The position numbers were made by a program, and so were the translations under genes. Shown here piece after piece: positions 11,243 to 20,061 of a stretch of 64,000 nt of DNA (positions within the stretch are counted from its first letter, which is position 1; each line of letters starts with the position of its first letter). The notes under the pieces are model-generated. The model ran no database searches. It was not told the DNA's origin and saw only the letters and a list, made by a program, of their open reading frames with translations. Source of the stretch: Marinicella pacifica (GTDB taxonomy: Bacteria > Pseudomonadota > Gammaproteobacteria > Xanthomonadales > Marinicellaceae); contig NZ_BMEO01000001.1 in the NCBI RefSeq assembly GCF_014636635.1, forward strand, positions 124,001-188,000. The letters are read 5' to 3'.

Positions 11243-11745
11243 TAAAATCGTTTGATTCTTTGTTGTTGGTAAAAATAGGTAACACGGTTCTGATGTGGGT
11301 AGTTAGTGTATTTGTGGTGTTTGCGATGGGTTTTTTTGATTTCCAAACATTGCCCGTCAACCAGCTCAGCCATTAACCGATAGTTATAATGTATTCTTGA
11401 ACCATAGGCTGTGGCTTGTCGTCTGGCGTCGGCATTGAAATATCCCTTAAATAGTTTTTCGCATTGTTTAAAACGGCGGTTATGACTTTGTGATAAGCCC
11501 ACACATAAATGGGCAAACTCATGTCTTAATACGGCTTCTAATAAATCCCAGAACCCGGTCGCCACAAAGTTCTGGTTGATATGAATGATTCCCTGATGAT
11601 CTGCCATGCCGTATTTGGTCTTGGCTGTGGTCAAACACCAGTTTTTTGGGATTACAGACCACTGATCGGCAGGCTGGATGTGATATAAAGTTGAGAGGAT
11701 GTGATGGAACAGATGATTAATACCGGATTCATCAATGGGTTTCAT
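11224..11745 (-). CDS. SprT-like zinc metallopeptidase family protein
   Basis: Small protein of 173 residues with the zinc-protease signature HEFAH (75-79, in AVLRHEFAHLCVG), followed by SHNRRF and a helix, as in SprT/Spartan-type proteins. The basic, aromatic C-terminus (about 125-173) has no CxxC zinc ribbon, unlike E. coli SprT. The ATG at 11745 is chosen over an in-frame GTG two codons earlier. It has no ribosome-binding site and begins only about nine bases past the terminator of the upstream peroxiredoxin gene, so expression may be weak and depend on read-through. The substrate is unknown. The stop side overlaps aat. Confidence 0.75.
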   Translation of the reverse strand: MKPIDESGINHLFHHILSTLYHIQPADQWSVIPKNWCLTTAKTKYGMADHQGIIHINQNFVATGFWDLLEAVLRHEFAHLCVGLSQSHNRRFKQCEKLFKGYFNADARRQATAYGSRIHYNYRLMAELVDGQCLEIKKTHRKHHKYTNYPHQNRVTYFYQQQRIKRFYYVSEK

Positions 11746-11753
11746 AAACACAC

Positions 11754-11791
11754 AAAAAAAGGGCCAACGTACTGACGTTAGGCCCTTTTTT
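11754..11791 (-). terminator. Bidirectional intrinsic terminator after the peroxiredoxin gene
   Basis: Hairpin at 11761-11785 with arms GGGCC+AACGT and ACGTT+GGCCC, one bulged A and a 4-base loop. It is flanked by an A-run (11754-11760) and a T-run (11786-11791), so it can stop transcripts in both directions: those of the peroxiredoxin gene and read-through from trxB-aat. Confidence 0.85.
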
Positions 11792-11799
11792 GAAAAAAA

Positions 11800-12405
11800 T
11801 TACAAGTTATCAGCTTCGGATGACAGGTATTCTGCCACACCTTCAGGCGAGTCTTTCATTCCCTTTTGACCTTCCTGCCAACCGGCCGGGCAGACTTCAC
11901 CGTGTTCTTCATGAAACGCCAAAGCATCGACCATACGCAACATTTCATCCACATTACGGCCCAGAGGTAAATCATTAACCACCTGATGGCGCACAACATT
12001 ATTCTTATCAATCAAAAATGAACCGCGAAAAGCCACGGCACCATCCGGTGTTTCCACATCATAATCACGACATGCCTTGTGAGTGACATCCGCAAACATG
12101 GTGTATTTGACCGGTCCGATACCACCTTTATTTATGGGGGTATTGCGCCAGGCATTATGGGTGAACTGAGAATCAATCGAAATCGCAACCACCTCGACAC
12201 CACGCTTTTTAAATTCATCCATGCGTTTGTCAAAAGCGATGAGTTCTGATGGACAAACGAAGGTAAAATCCAATGGATAGAAAAAAACAACCTTAACTTG
12301 ACCTTCAGTGGCTTTTTTAAAATTATAATCATCTACGATGGTGCCATCACCCAAGACCGCGGCACCTTTTAAATTGGGTGCTTTTCTGCCAACTAATACG
12401 CCCAT
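11800..12405 (-). CDS. Typical 2-Cys peroxiredoxin (AhpC/Prx1 type)
   Basis: Thiol peroxidase reducing hydrogen peroxide and alkyl hydroperoxides in the cytoplasm. The 201-residue protein has the peroxidatic cysteine in DFTFVCPSE (Cys51) and the resolving cysteine in GEVCPAGW (Cys172), the spacing of typical two-Cys enzymes. The ATG at 12405 is chosen because GGAG lies six bases upstream; the in-frame ATG four codons earlier has none. No ahpF lies beside it, and the nearby trxB suggests thioredoxin as reductant (inference). A small dyad (TAGCAT...ATGCTA, 12448-12462) lies in its upstream region and may be a regulatory site. Confidence 0.93.
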   Translation of the reverse strand: MGVLVGRKAPNLKGAAVLGDGTIVDDYNFKKATEGQVKVVFFYPLDFTFVCPSELIAFDKRMDEFKKRGVEVVAISIDSQFTHNAWRNTPINKGGIGPVKYTMFADVTHKACRDYDVETPDGAVAFRGSFLIDKNNVVRHQVVNDLPLGRNVDEMLRMVDALAFHEEHGEVCPAGWQEGQKGMKDSPEGVAEYLSSEADNL

Positions 12406-12507
12406 AATTAACTCCATAAAAATTTAAAAACAAACCTGACACCGGTATAGCATCAGATGCTAACAATATTTACAGTGTGATATGGGTTTGATTTATCTTT
12501 TTTCAAC

Positions 12508-12535
12508 AAAAAACCCCGGATTAAATCCGGGGTTT
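12508..12535 (-). terminator. Intrinsic terminator after the Ig-like lipoprotein gene
   Basis: A perfect 11-bp stem (12511-12521 with 12525-12535, core CCCCGGAT/ATCCGGGG) with a 3-base loop is followed on the minus strand by a U-run (A-run at 12508-12513). It ends the pilMNOPQ-lipoprotein transcription unit. Confidence 0.9.
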
Positions 12536-12555
12536 GATTGTCTTAGCCGATGTTA

Positions 12556-15500
12556 TTACGGTCCACAACCCGGAGGCTTGGGTGACGTGGGTCCGAGACA
12601 CACATCATTACCGCGCACCGTAATGGTTACTGAAGGTTGACCGGACGGCGGTGAAATGGTGCAAGATCCGGTGTAAAATTCATTAACACCATCTAAAGCG
12701 GCAAGTATTTCAACAAGGGTTTCACCATCGGCATCGGTGGGATCAATTTGACCATTAATCGATATACTGCCACCCGTTGATTGACATGTTCCAACCAAAG
12801 CAACATTCGGTATACCTTGACCTGCGCCATCAAACAAGAATAATCGACTGATGTGTCGTCCACTTGTATAGTATGCATTTGGAGTTGCCGTCAGATAAGT
12901 GGCGCCCGGATCAGCAATGGCTATACAAACACCGGTTTGATTGTCTTCTGTCAAACAAGAGGTACCGCCTGAGCTGAAAATAAAGCCGAAGTCATTGCTG
13001 GCAGTTACCACACCATTGGCTTCTGCTATACCGTAAGCACAACCATCAGCACCGGTTCTGTTTTGCATGGTACCGGAGCCGGTCATGCCGTCTATGATAC
13101 CGGTGCCATTACCACCTACATAGGCCCAGGTAATTGTGGCGCCCTGAATGGGGTGACGGGCCGCATCATAAAAACACACTGAAATGGGTGAAGGCTGATT
13201 GGCCGGAATAATATTGGGTGAAGCCACTAAAATAGGTTCCAGCTCAGTGCCCGGAACGCCGGCAGCACCCGGGTATATAATTCTCTCAACATCTGTTACT
13301 TCACGGACATGACCATTGTGATTCGCACCAAAACCCTTGGCATAAACAGCCGCCAGTTTACCCAGTTTTGACACAGGATAGTTTATTTCCGTACTGGCCA
13401 CACCATTTTCATCCACCGTGGCGGTGGCATTAATATTTCCATCGACCGCGCGGCCAATCATGTAAGGAAAGATATCCAGGTCATTCACAATGGTGCCGGT
13501 TAAATCATTGTAATTAAATCGCTCTACAATGGTTAACTGATGTTCAGACTGAACTGACTGAACGGTTTTGGCACTTTCTAAATCTTCATTGCCTAAAATT
13601 TCTTCACCCTGTACCAGCAGTGTATCACCCGGTTGCACCCCACCGGCAGCGGTCAGAAACTCACCGGTTGGTGCAAAGAATTGTTTTCCGCCTTCTTGCG
13701 GATCACCATCATTTCCACTGATGACAAATTCTCCTGGTCCTTCATTCGGGAAACCCACCAAAGGACTGTCAATCAGGCCAAACTGGATGGTTTGGGGCAA
13801 GGCCGGATTTCCACCCTTATCGGTGGCTATGGCACTGATGGTTAATGAATAACTGCCATCCAGATTACCAATCCCATCTTCATTGACAACACCGTTATCA
13901 ACCCGGTTGATAAATAAACTGCCCAGATTGGGTTGGGTAATATCCAGTCCGAATAAGACACCATCACTGATCACAAAACTCTTGGTGGCTGTGATCGGGT
14001 CCTGTAAACCATTATCCACATTATTATCTGCACGATCTGTTGTCGCAGTCATTATGACCGTATTCGGCTGATCACCGCTATTAAGTTTTAGTGATGCCAC
14101 ACCATTGCTGGTATCAATTTTAATGGATTGTCCCTGCACTTGGTTGCCATTAACATCAATGCCTGAAATAGACTCTCCACTATTTGGCCCATCCGTCGTA
14201 ATATCAACCATAACATTATTAAACATGTTTGGATCAATAATTGGACTCTCAGCATCTGTCACATGAATTTGAACGGTTTGTGATTGAGAACCGCCAGAGC
14301 CATTAATGTAATTAGCACCCGACTCTAAAATACTGATAGAATCCGGTAAATCAGTATTAGATGATCTGACTGTTATTTCTAATTGCTCGGTAATCATCTG
14401 ATCAGTAAAAGGATCATATGCACTAACAGTTACATGCGCAGTGCCTTCGTCACCAGCCCATAAGAATATCGTGCCTTTACCGGCAACCATATCGACCGGA
14501 CCACTTCCCATTTTTACGAGAACCTCATTAACATCTTCTGTTTCAGGATCATCTAATGTCGAAAATGAAGCCACCATAACAGGGTTTATCGATACACTGA
14601 CAAAGTTTTCTTCCAGGCCGGGATTGGCATAGTTACCTAATGGATCTCTAAAGCTAATTTCAGCTTCAGTCATGTATACGGTACCCAAAGCTTGTTCAGC
14701 TGTTAGATTAAATATATTAGCTGGTAAAGTCGTTTTTAACGATTCAATTGATAATCTTTCAATAGGTTCAACCCCTGAAGGATAGACTTCGAATACGATT
14801 TCAGATGTAAATTCTTGCCCTGTAAAAGGATCAACTGCCGAAACTGTCAACGTGGCAATCCCCGGTTCTTTAGCCCACACAAAAATCGTGGCTTTACCGG
14901 AACTGGCTTCAACTAAAGCTGAATTAACAAGAATAAGTGATTCATCAACATCAGCAGTGCTCGGATCATCTAAGGTAGAAAAAGCAGCGACTGTCACAGG
15001 ATTGAGGGAAACATCAAAAACAGGTTGACCTTGTAGATTTGGATTCACCTGGTTACCTAATGCGTCTTTGTAATTAAGTATAACTTCAGTCATGTACTCA
15101 GTACCAAACGCCTGGTCCGGATTAAGGTTTAGGTCATTAGAAGGTAATCGAGTTGTTTGTGCATTAATGTTAACACGATCAAATGGGCTTGTTGTGGATG
15201 GTGTTACTTCTATTTGCAACTGTTCACTAATTTGTTGACCTGAATAGGGGTCTAATGCAGTCACTGTAATTATTGCTGTACCCGGTGAATCTGCCCATAT
15301 AAAAATGGTGCCTTTACCGGCGACCATATCGACTGGTGCGCTACCCATTAGCGCATATATTTCATTAATATCTTCAGTTTCTGGATCATCAAGTGTTGAA
15401 AATGAAGCCACAGTAACTGGGTTAATCGACACGGCGACACTTGAATCTTCACCACCGGGATTCACGAAATTACCAAGGGGGTCTCTAAAAGTAATTTCAG

Positions 15501-16113
15501 CTTCTGTCATATATATCGAACCAAACGCTTGAGGTGCTGTTAATCCTAAGCCATTGGCGGGTAATGTCGTTGTTTCAGCTTGAATCGATAATCTTTGAAC
15601 TGAAGGAGGTGCATCTGTAATGGTATATTGGAAAGATGCATTCGATGTACGATTAGTTTGAGGATCAACAGCAGAGGCAGTTAAAGTCACTGTTCCTGGT
15701 TCAACACCACCATGGATGAAAAATGTTGCATTACCGCCAGCTGATTCAGTAAAAATCGATCCGAACATGGTTGTAAATTCATTGACATCCGTGGTTTCTG
15801 GATCATCTAATGTTGAAATTGGGGCGATTTGAACATTTGATGTTCTTAGTTGAACTTCTGTACCATCAGGAATCGCTGTGCCATTATCATAAACCACTCT
15901 TACATTTAACTGCGTAATAAATGGAGATTCAGTGGATACTGGAAAGTTATTTTGATTAGCCGGAATACTCTGTTTAATTGGAGTAAAACTAATTTTTAAA
16001 TTTTTTGTGGCCGGTCCTGTTGACGTCCCACCACTATTGCTGCTTCCACCACAGGCGCTTAATACAAATGCGAACCACGCGAGAAGTAAAAATTGTTTCG
16101 TGTATCTAAACAT
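12556..16113 (-). CDS. Large Ig-like repeat lipoprotein downstream of pilQ
   Basis: Protein of 1185 residues with a lipoprotein signal peptide and lipobox LSAC (Cys21), then a Gly/Ser-rich spacer. Four tandem units of about 130 residues follow (about 39-166, 172-303, 311-443, 450-582). Each carries the motif STLDDP-[ES]T-x-D-[IV]-[ND]-E and ends in a beta strand like TVTLTASAVDPQT, the pattern of bacterial Ig-like or invasin-type sandwich domains. The rest (583-1185) looks like further beta-sandwich modules rich in Gly, Asn and Thr, ending PPGCGP. It starts 21 bp after pilQ on the same strand with an AGG-type ribosome site, so it is probably in the pilus operon. Adhesion or a pilus-associated surface role is inferred, not shown. 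Confidence 0.75.
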   Translation of the reverse strand: MFRYTKQFLLLAWFAFVLSACGGSSNSGGTSTGPATKNLKISFTPIKQSIPANQNNFPVSTESPFITQLNVRVVYDNGTAIPDGTEVQLRTSNVQIAPISTLDDPETTDVNEFTTMFGSIFTESAGGNATFFIHGGVEPGTVTLTASAVDPQTNRTSNASFQYTITDAPPSVQRLSIQAETTTLPANGLGLTAPQAFGSIYMTEAEITFRDPLGNFVNPGGEDSSVAVSINPVTVASFSTLDDPETEDINEIYALMGSAPVDMVAGKGTIFIWADSPGTAIITVTALDPYSGQQISEQLQIEVTPSTTSPFDRVNINAQTTRLPSNDLNLNPDQAFGTEYMTEVILNYKDALGNQVNPNLQGQPVFDVSLNPVTVAAFSTLDDPSTADVDESLILVNSALVEASSGKATIFVWAKEPGIATLTVSAVDPFTGQEFTSEIVFEVYPSGVEPIERLSIESLKTTLPANIFNLTAEQALGTVYMTEAEISFRDPLGNYANPGLEENFVSVSINPVMVASFSTLDDPETEDVNEVLVKMGSGPVDMVAGKGTIFLWAGDEGTAHVTVSAYDPFTDQMITEQLEITVRSSNTDLPDSISILESGANYINGSGGSQSQTVQIHVTDAESPIIDPNMFNNVMVDITTDGPNSGESISGIDVNGNQVQGQSIKIDTSNGVASLKLNSGDQPNTVIMTATTDRADNNVDNGLQDPITATKSFVISDGVLFGLDITQPNLGSLFINRVDNGVVNEDGIGNLDGSYSLTISAIATDKGGNPALPQTIQFGLIDSPLVGFPNEGPGEFVISGNDGDPQEGGKQFFAPTGEFLTAAGGVQPGDTLLVQGEEILGNEDLESAKTVQSVQSEHQLTIVERFNYNDLTGTIVNDLDIFPYMIGRAVDGNINATATVDENGVASTEINYPVSKLGKLAAVYAKGFGANHNGHVREVTDVERIIYPGAAGVPGTELEPILVASPNIIPANQPSPISVCFYDAARHPIQGATITWAYVGGNGTGIIDGMTGSGTMQNRTGADGCAYGIAEANGVVTASNDFGFIFSSGGTSCLTEDNQTGVCIAIADPGATYLTATPNAYYTSGRHISRLFLFDGAGQGIPNVALVGTCQSTGGSISINGQIDPTDADGETLVEILAALDGVNEFYTGSCTISPPSGQPSVTITVRGNDVCLGPTSPKPPGCGP
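14368..15999 (-). repeat. Four tandem about 0.4-kb coding repeats (Ig-like units)
   Basis: Four consecutive units encode domains with the shared STLDDP motif (protein positions about 100, 239, 379 and 518). Units 2 and 4 are closest: both carry an MTEAEI-[ST]-FRDPLGN block and the segment VDMVAGKGTIF, and their DNA is also similar (compare around 14469 and 15309). This suggests internal duplication, and the array may vary in copy number between strains. Confidence 0.8.
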
Positions 16114-16134
16114 AATTAACCTATTATTTTTAAA

Positions 16135-18300
16135 TTATAAACTTTCTTTGATGATGGTCGGCGTAACAAATATTAACAGCTCTGCCTTTTCATCTTGGAT
16201 TGCTTTATTTCTGAATAAAGCCCCTAATCCCGGTATATCACCCAATACCGGTACTTTAGAACGCGTGGTTCTTCTTACTTGCTCATAAATACCACCCAAA
16301 ACAACCGTCTGCCCATTACTCACGAGCACCCGTGTTTGAACAGCTCGGGTGTCAATCGAAGGCACACTGCCGCCGAGTGCGGTGGAGACTTCCTGACCAA
16401 TGGCATCCTGTTTAACATTTAAGGTCAGGTCAACCCGCTCATCCGGTGTAATCAGCGGTGTCACTTCTAATGACAGTGTGGCTTCTTTAAATTGAATTGA
16501 GGTGGCACCACTTGATGTCGCTTCTTCATACGGTATCTGGACACCTTGTTTAATCACAGCCTGCGTCTGATTGGCCGTAATCACCCGCGGTGATGAAATC
16601 ACTTCACCACGATCTTCAGTTTCAAGGGCAGATAATTCCAAATCCAACAAATAATCCGCCGCCAGAATACTCATCGCCCAACGACCTGCTGATGAAGCAG
16701 CAGCCGGTAAATTAACATTTAAGCGCTCACCGATGGGTGGACCGGCAATCGGCGAGGATGACTCATCATCCGGTGTTACCGTGGGTAACCCAGAACCACT
16801 GGATGAATTATAACGATTTATTAAAGCCGCGTTATTCATGCGATCTAAGGCCGCTGCACTGCCACCGGTGCTGATAATGTTTCCGTAACGATCTTCATGG
16901 GACCCGGTCACGCCAAAACGCACCCCGAGTTCATCACCAAATTTTTCCGAGGCCACCACAATTCTTGATTCAATCTGAACCTGCTGCACTGAACGGTCTA
17001 ACGTATCGACCAGGTTTTGGATAACGCGTAAACGATCAGGCACATCCGTTACCAGTAAGGTGTTGGTTCGTTCATCAAAAGTCACTGAGCCGCGATCTGA
17101 TAATAATTTATTGGTACCGCCACCACCAGCGCCCTGGCCGCCGGCTTCACCGTTAATTAAGTTAGCCAAATCTTCTGCTTTGGCATAATTGACTTGAATA
17201 AAAATATTGTCCAATGGCTCCAATTCTTGTTTTTTGCTGTGGGCTTCCAGTTTTTTCTGTTCAAGTTCCGCAATTTCCGCAGCAGGAGCCACCCAAATCA
17301 CATCACCACGGCGTCTTTGGTCTAATTGCTTACTGCGCAATACAATATCAAGGGCCTGATCCCATGGCACATTGTTCAATCGCAAGGTGACATTACCCTG
17401 AACACTGTCAGCAACCACAATGTTTAATTGTGAAGCATCTGCAATTAACTGTAACAATGAACGTACCGGAATGTCCTGAAAATTAAAAGAAACCAGGTGT
17501 CCGTTGTATTCAATCTCTTCGTCTAATAATCTGGATTTGTTTTCTACCTCGGCTTTTTTCTCTGAAATTTCCACAGTATATTGTTGACCGGTCTGATAAG
17601 ACATTTTATCAAAAGCACCCTTGGCCTCTAATTCAATCTTAACATCACCGCCACGTTGTCTGGCATCTACATATTTGACCGGTGTGGCAAAATCAATAAC
17701 ATCCATCTTCACATCCAGAGATTCATCTAAACTGGCATTGGCCACCTCAATCACGACTTTGTCCATGTTTTCTGAAATATTGATGATGGCATTGGGATCA
17801 CTTAAACCCACCTGAACAACCGCTTGTCCATCTTCACCCCGACGAAAATCAATGTCATTGACTGTGACAGCTTGTTGATTAGCCTGAACGACAGAACGTT
17901 GATTTGGCAAAATGGTGACAGTCACTGAATTACCCTGGCTTGTGATGGCATGTTCAGCAAGACCTGTGAGATCAATAACAGCCCGGGTTTTGTTACCTGC
18001 GGAAACCACCCGAATGCCCTTGGCCTGTCCGATACCGATACTTTGACTTTCCATGTTGCTGTTATTGCGGGTGTTTTCAAAATCCAGGGCCAGACGCGGT
18101 GGTAAATTGGTACTAAATATTTTGGGTTCTGTCACTGGCCCACTGAATTCAAAATTTATTTTTACCGCACCATTCTCACCTGAATTGAGCGTCACATTCT
18201 CAATGGTTGATTGGGCATTGACCTGGCTCATAAGAAAACACAAAATTAATCCTATCAGATTTAATTTTGTAGCGGTTGAGTTAAAAATTCGCATATTCAT
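16135..18300 (-). CDS. pilQ: Type IV pilus secretin PilQ
   Basis: Outer-membrane multimeric channel through which the type IV pilus emerges. It has 721 residues and a signal peptide (cleavage probably after VNAQ). Two AMIN-like beta domains occupy about 30-240, an STN/N0 domain about 265-340 (VSFNFQDIPVRSLLQLIADAS), an N1 domain with a glycine-rich loop at about 385-400, and the secretin pore domain about 470-720 with VLGGIYEQ and VPVLGDIPGLGALFR. A GAGAG motif precedes the ATG at 18300. It follows pilP by 14 bp. Instead of the usual aroK-aroB, an Ig-like lipoprotein gene follows. Confidence 0.97.
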   Translation of the reverse strand: MNMRIFNSTATKLNLIGLILCFLMSQVNAQSTIENVTLNSGENGAVKINFEFSGPVTEPKIFSTNLPPRLALDFENTRNNSNMESQSIGIGQAKGIRVVSAGNKTRAVIDLTGLAEHAITSQGNSVTVTILPNQRSVVQANQQAVTVNDIDFRRGEDGQAVVQVGLSDPNAIINISENMDKVVIEVANASLDESLDVKMDVIDFATPVKYVDARQRGGDVKIELEAKGAFDKMSYQTGQQYTVEISEKKAEVENKSRLLDEEIEYNGHLVSFNFQDIPVRSLLQLIADASQLNIVVADSVQGNVTLRLNNVPWDQALDIVLRSKQLDQRRRGDVIWVAPAAEIAELEQKKLEAHSKKQELEPLDNIFIQVNYAKAEDLANLINGEAGGQGAGGGGTNKLLSDRGSVTFDERTNTLLVTDVPDRLRVIQNLVDTLDRSVQQVQIESRIVVASEKFGDELGVRFGVTGSHEDRYGNIISTGGSAAALDRMNNAALINRYNSSSGSGLPTVTPDDESSSPIAGPPIGERLNVNLPAAASSAGRWAMSILAADYLLDLELSALETEDRGEVISSPRVITANQTQAVIKQGVQIPYEEATSSGATSIQFKEATLSLEVTPLITPDERVDLTLNVKQDAIGQEVSTALGGSVPSIDTRAVQTRVLVSNGQTVVLGGIYEQVRRTTRSKVPVLGDIPGLGALFRNKAIQDEKAELLIFVTPTIIKESL

Positions 18301-18314
18301 AAAATTACTCTCAA

Positions 18315-18842
18315 TTACTCTTCTTTTAAAGCAATAGCTGCAGATTGTTCACGCCATGCCCCTAATCCATCGTTTATCCATTCTTTAATCTGGATTTCAC
18401 TGTCCGTTATGGCGACCACTTCGCCATAATTATGACCCAAATGATGACCCACTGAAACCCGGTGAATCGTTCCATCAGGGTCTTCAACCAAAGCCCAGTA
18501 ATCATCCATTTGCTGGTATGTACCCACCATCACAAGACTGTCTAAAGGGTAGGATTCGAGGTACTCTTTGCGCCGCGTTAAATCCGGCCCCTGGCCATCT
18601 TCCACTTTAGCCATTTGTGATTCGTTTTCAGCATCCCTGTCCACTTCAAGATCGTTGCTAAAAGGGTCTCTTAAACCATTCTCATGGTATTCAAAAACAA
18701 TTTGCGGGGATATTTCGGGTAAAGGTTCAATCGGTTTTACCGGTTTTTCTTTTTGTCGTTCCATAAAATCGGTTAAATCCTGTAAGCTGTTTTGACAGGC
18801 TGATAACAGTAACATCATCATTAAAACACCAATCAGTTTCAT
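18315..18842 (-). CDS. pilP: Type IV pilus inner-membrane lipoprotein PilP
   Basis: Lipoprotein of 175 residues linking the PilMNO platform to the secretin. Lipobox LLSAC is at about residues 12-16, followed by a proline-rich flexible stretch (EKPVKPIEPLPEISP) and the GLRDPFSND element that contacts PilNO. The C-terminal beta-sandwich domain contains LDSLVMVGTYQQMDDYWALVE and VSVGHHLGHNYG. The start overlaps the pilO stop by four bases. The operon order pilM-N-O-P-Q is intact. Confidence 0.95.
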   Translation of the reverse strand: MKLIGVLMMMLLLSACQNSLQDLTDFMERQKEKPVKPIEPLPEISPQIVFEYHENGLRDPFSNDLEVDRDAENESQMAKVEDGQGPDLTRRKEYLESYPLDSLVMVGTYQQMDDYWALVEDPDGTIHRVSVGHHLGHNYGEVVAITDSEIQIKEWINDGLGAWREQSAAIALKEE

Positions 18843-19477
18843 TGGGCACCTCCAGCAGCTTCTTCTTGACTCTGAATTTCATTGTCATCCAGATAGCGAT
18901 AGGTTTTGGCAGTGCCTTCTAAAATGAGTCGACCACCCTGGGTGGCTTCACCAATGGGTTTAAGAGAAATATCATGCATGGTCAAAATCACCACTCTGGG
19001 CAAAGACGCCACACCACTGACAAAATTACCAAACTGATGGTAGTTGCCTTTCATCCTTAGGGTGATGGGTTTTTCAGCGTAAAAGCCTTTTAAGGTTTCT
19101 GCACCGGGTTCAAAAAGCTCATTTTCAATGCCGCTGGCCAGAGCAGTTTGTGAAACATCTACAATCAAATCAGACATTTCATTTTTGCTGGGCAACTGTC
19201 GCAACATGGATTGTAAAATAACTTCCATTTCTTCGAGCTGATTCTTATAGGCCGGCAGCTGAGCCGCTTTTTGGTACTTGGCAGCATAAGTGTTTTTTAA
19301 ATCCACCTCTGTTCGTTGTAAACTTTTTAAACTCTCTTGTTTGGGTTTAATCCAGAACCAATAACCTATGGCTAAAATAGCCACTGCCAGTAATAACACA
19401 GCGCCCAACTTAATGTGTTTGGGCCAACCGCCCGGATTACTCGTGTCTAAACTTTGTAAGTCATCATATAAACTCAT
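18839..19477 (-). CDS. pilO: Type IV pilus assembly protein PilO
   Basis: Bitopic inner-membrane protein of 212 residues that dimerises with PilN. It has a short cytoplasmic N-terminus, one membrane helix (about 25-46), a periplasmic coiled coil (about 50-100) and a ferredoxin-like domain (about 110-205) containing ENELFEPGAE and a MKGNYHQFGNFVSGVASLPRV-like strand-helix. It overlaps pilN and pilP by four bases each, indicating translational coupling. Confidence 0.95.
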   Translation of the reverse strand: MSLYDDLQSLDTSNPGGWPKHIKLGAVLLLAVAILAIGYWFWIKPKQESLKSLQRTEVDLKNTYAAKYQKAAQLPAYKNQLEEMEVILQSMLRQLPSKNEMSDLIVDVSQTALASGIENELFEPGAETLKGFYAEKPITLRMKGNYHQFGNFVSGVASLPRVVILTMHDISLKPIGEATQGGRLILEGTAKTYRYLDDNEIQSQEEAAGGAQ

Positions 19478-20061
19478 GACTGTACCTCCTCAACAGAGTC
19501 ATCTTTTAGGTTTGGATTGACCAGTTTAACGCTTAACTTAAACTTTTGTTCGTGGGAAACCAAGGTGGTGTCTGCTTTAATGTATTCCAGTTCAACATCA
19601 GCAAACCACTCGGATTTTTCGAGCTTTCTCATATAATCAGAAACCCGAGAATGTGACTGTGAGTAGCCTTCTAAGGTAATCACTTTGCCTTGCTGGGTGA
19701 TTTTTTCCAAAAACACGCCGTTTGGAATGGTTTTAACCATCTCATCAAACAGATGAACCATTTGCGTTCGGCTGGCCTGGAGTTCCTCAATAACCTGTTG
19801 ACGCGCAATTAAACCGGCTTTTTTGCTTTCCAGCTCTTTTATTTCAGCAATCTTGTCGTCTAATTTTTTGATTTCTGCGGTCAAAAATGAATTCCTTTTA
19901 TTTTGAAACTCTAAACTTTGATTGTAATAATAAAAAGCCAATATAAACAATAATAATGCCACCGCCGCAGAGATGCCCAGCATGATGTAGAACTCTTTGG
20001 TGAGCTGTTGACGTCGCTCTTCGCGCCAGGGAAGTAAGTTAATTTTTACCATATCAGTCAA
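19474..20061 (-). CDS. pilN: Type IV pilus assembly protein PilN
   Basis: Bitopic protein of 195 residues. The cytoplasmic N-terminus carries the conserved PilM-binding motif INLLPWREERR (about residues 6-16). A membrane helix follows (about 25-48), then a coiled coil (about 50-100) and a periplasmic ferredoxin-like domain with VFLEKITQQGKVITLEGYSQ. It overlaps pilM by eight bases and pilO by four. Confidence 0.96.
   Translation of the reverse strand: MTDMVKINLLPWREERRQQLTKEFYIMLGISAAVALLLFILAFYYYNQSLEFQNKRNSFLTAEIKKLDDKIAEIKELESKKAGLIARQQVIEELQASRTQMVHLFDEMVKTIPNGVFLEKITQQGKVITLEGYSQSHSRVSDYMRKLEKSEWFADVELEYIKADTTLVSHEQKFKLSVKLVNPNLKDDSVEEVQS

Noticed and set aside
14368-15999. Repeated DNA as a transposon or satellite
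   Set aside because: The repeats are in frame within a single gene and code for similar Ig-like units.
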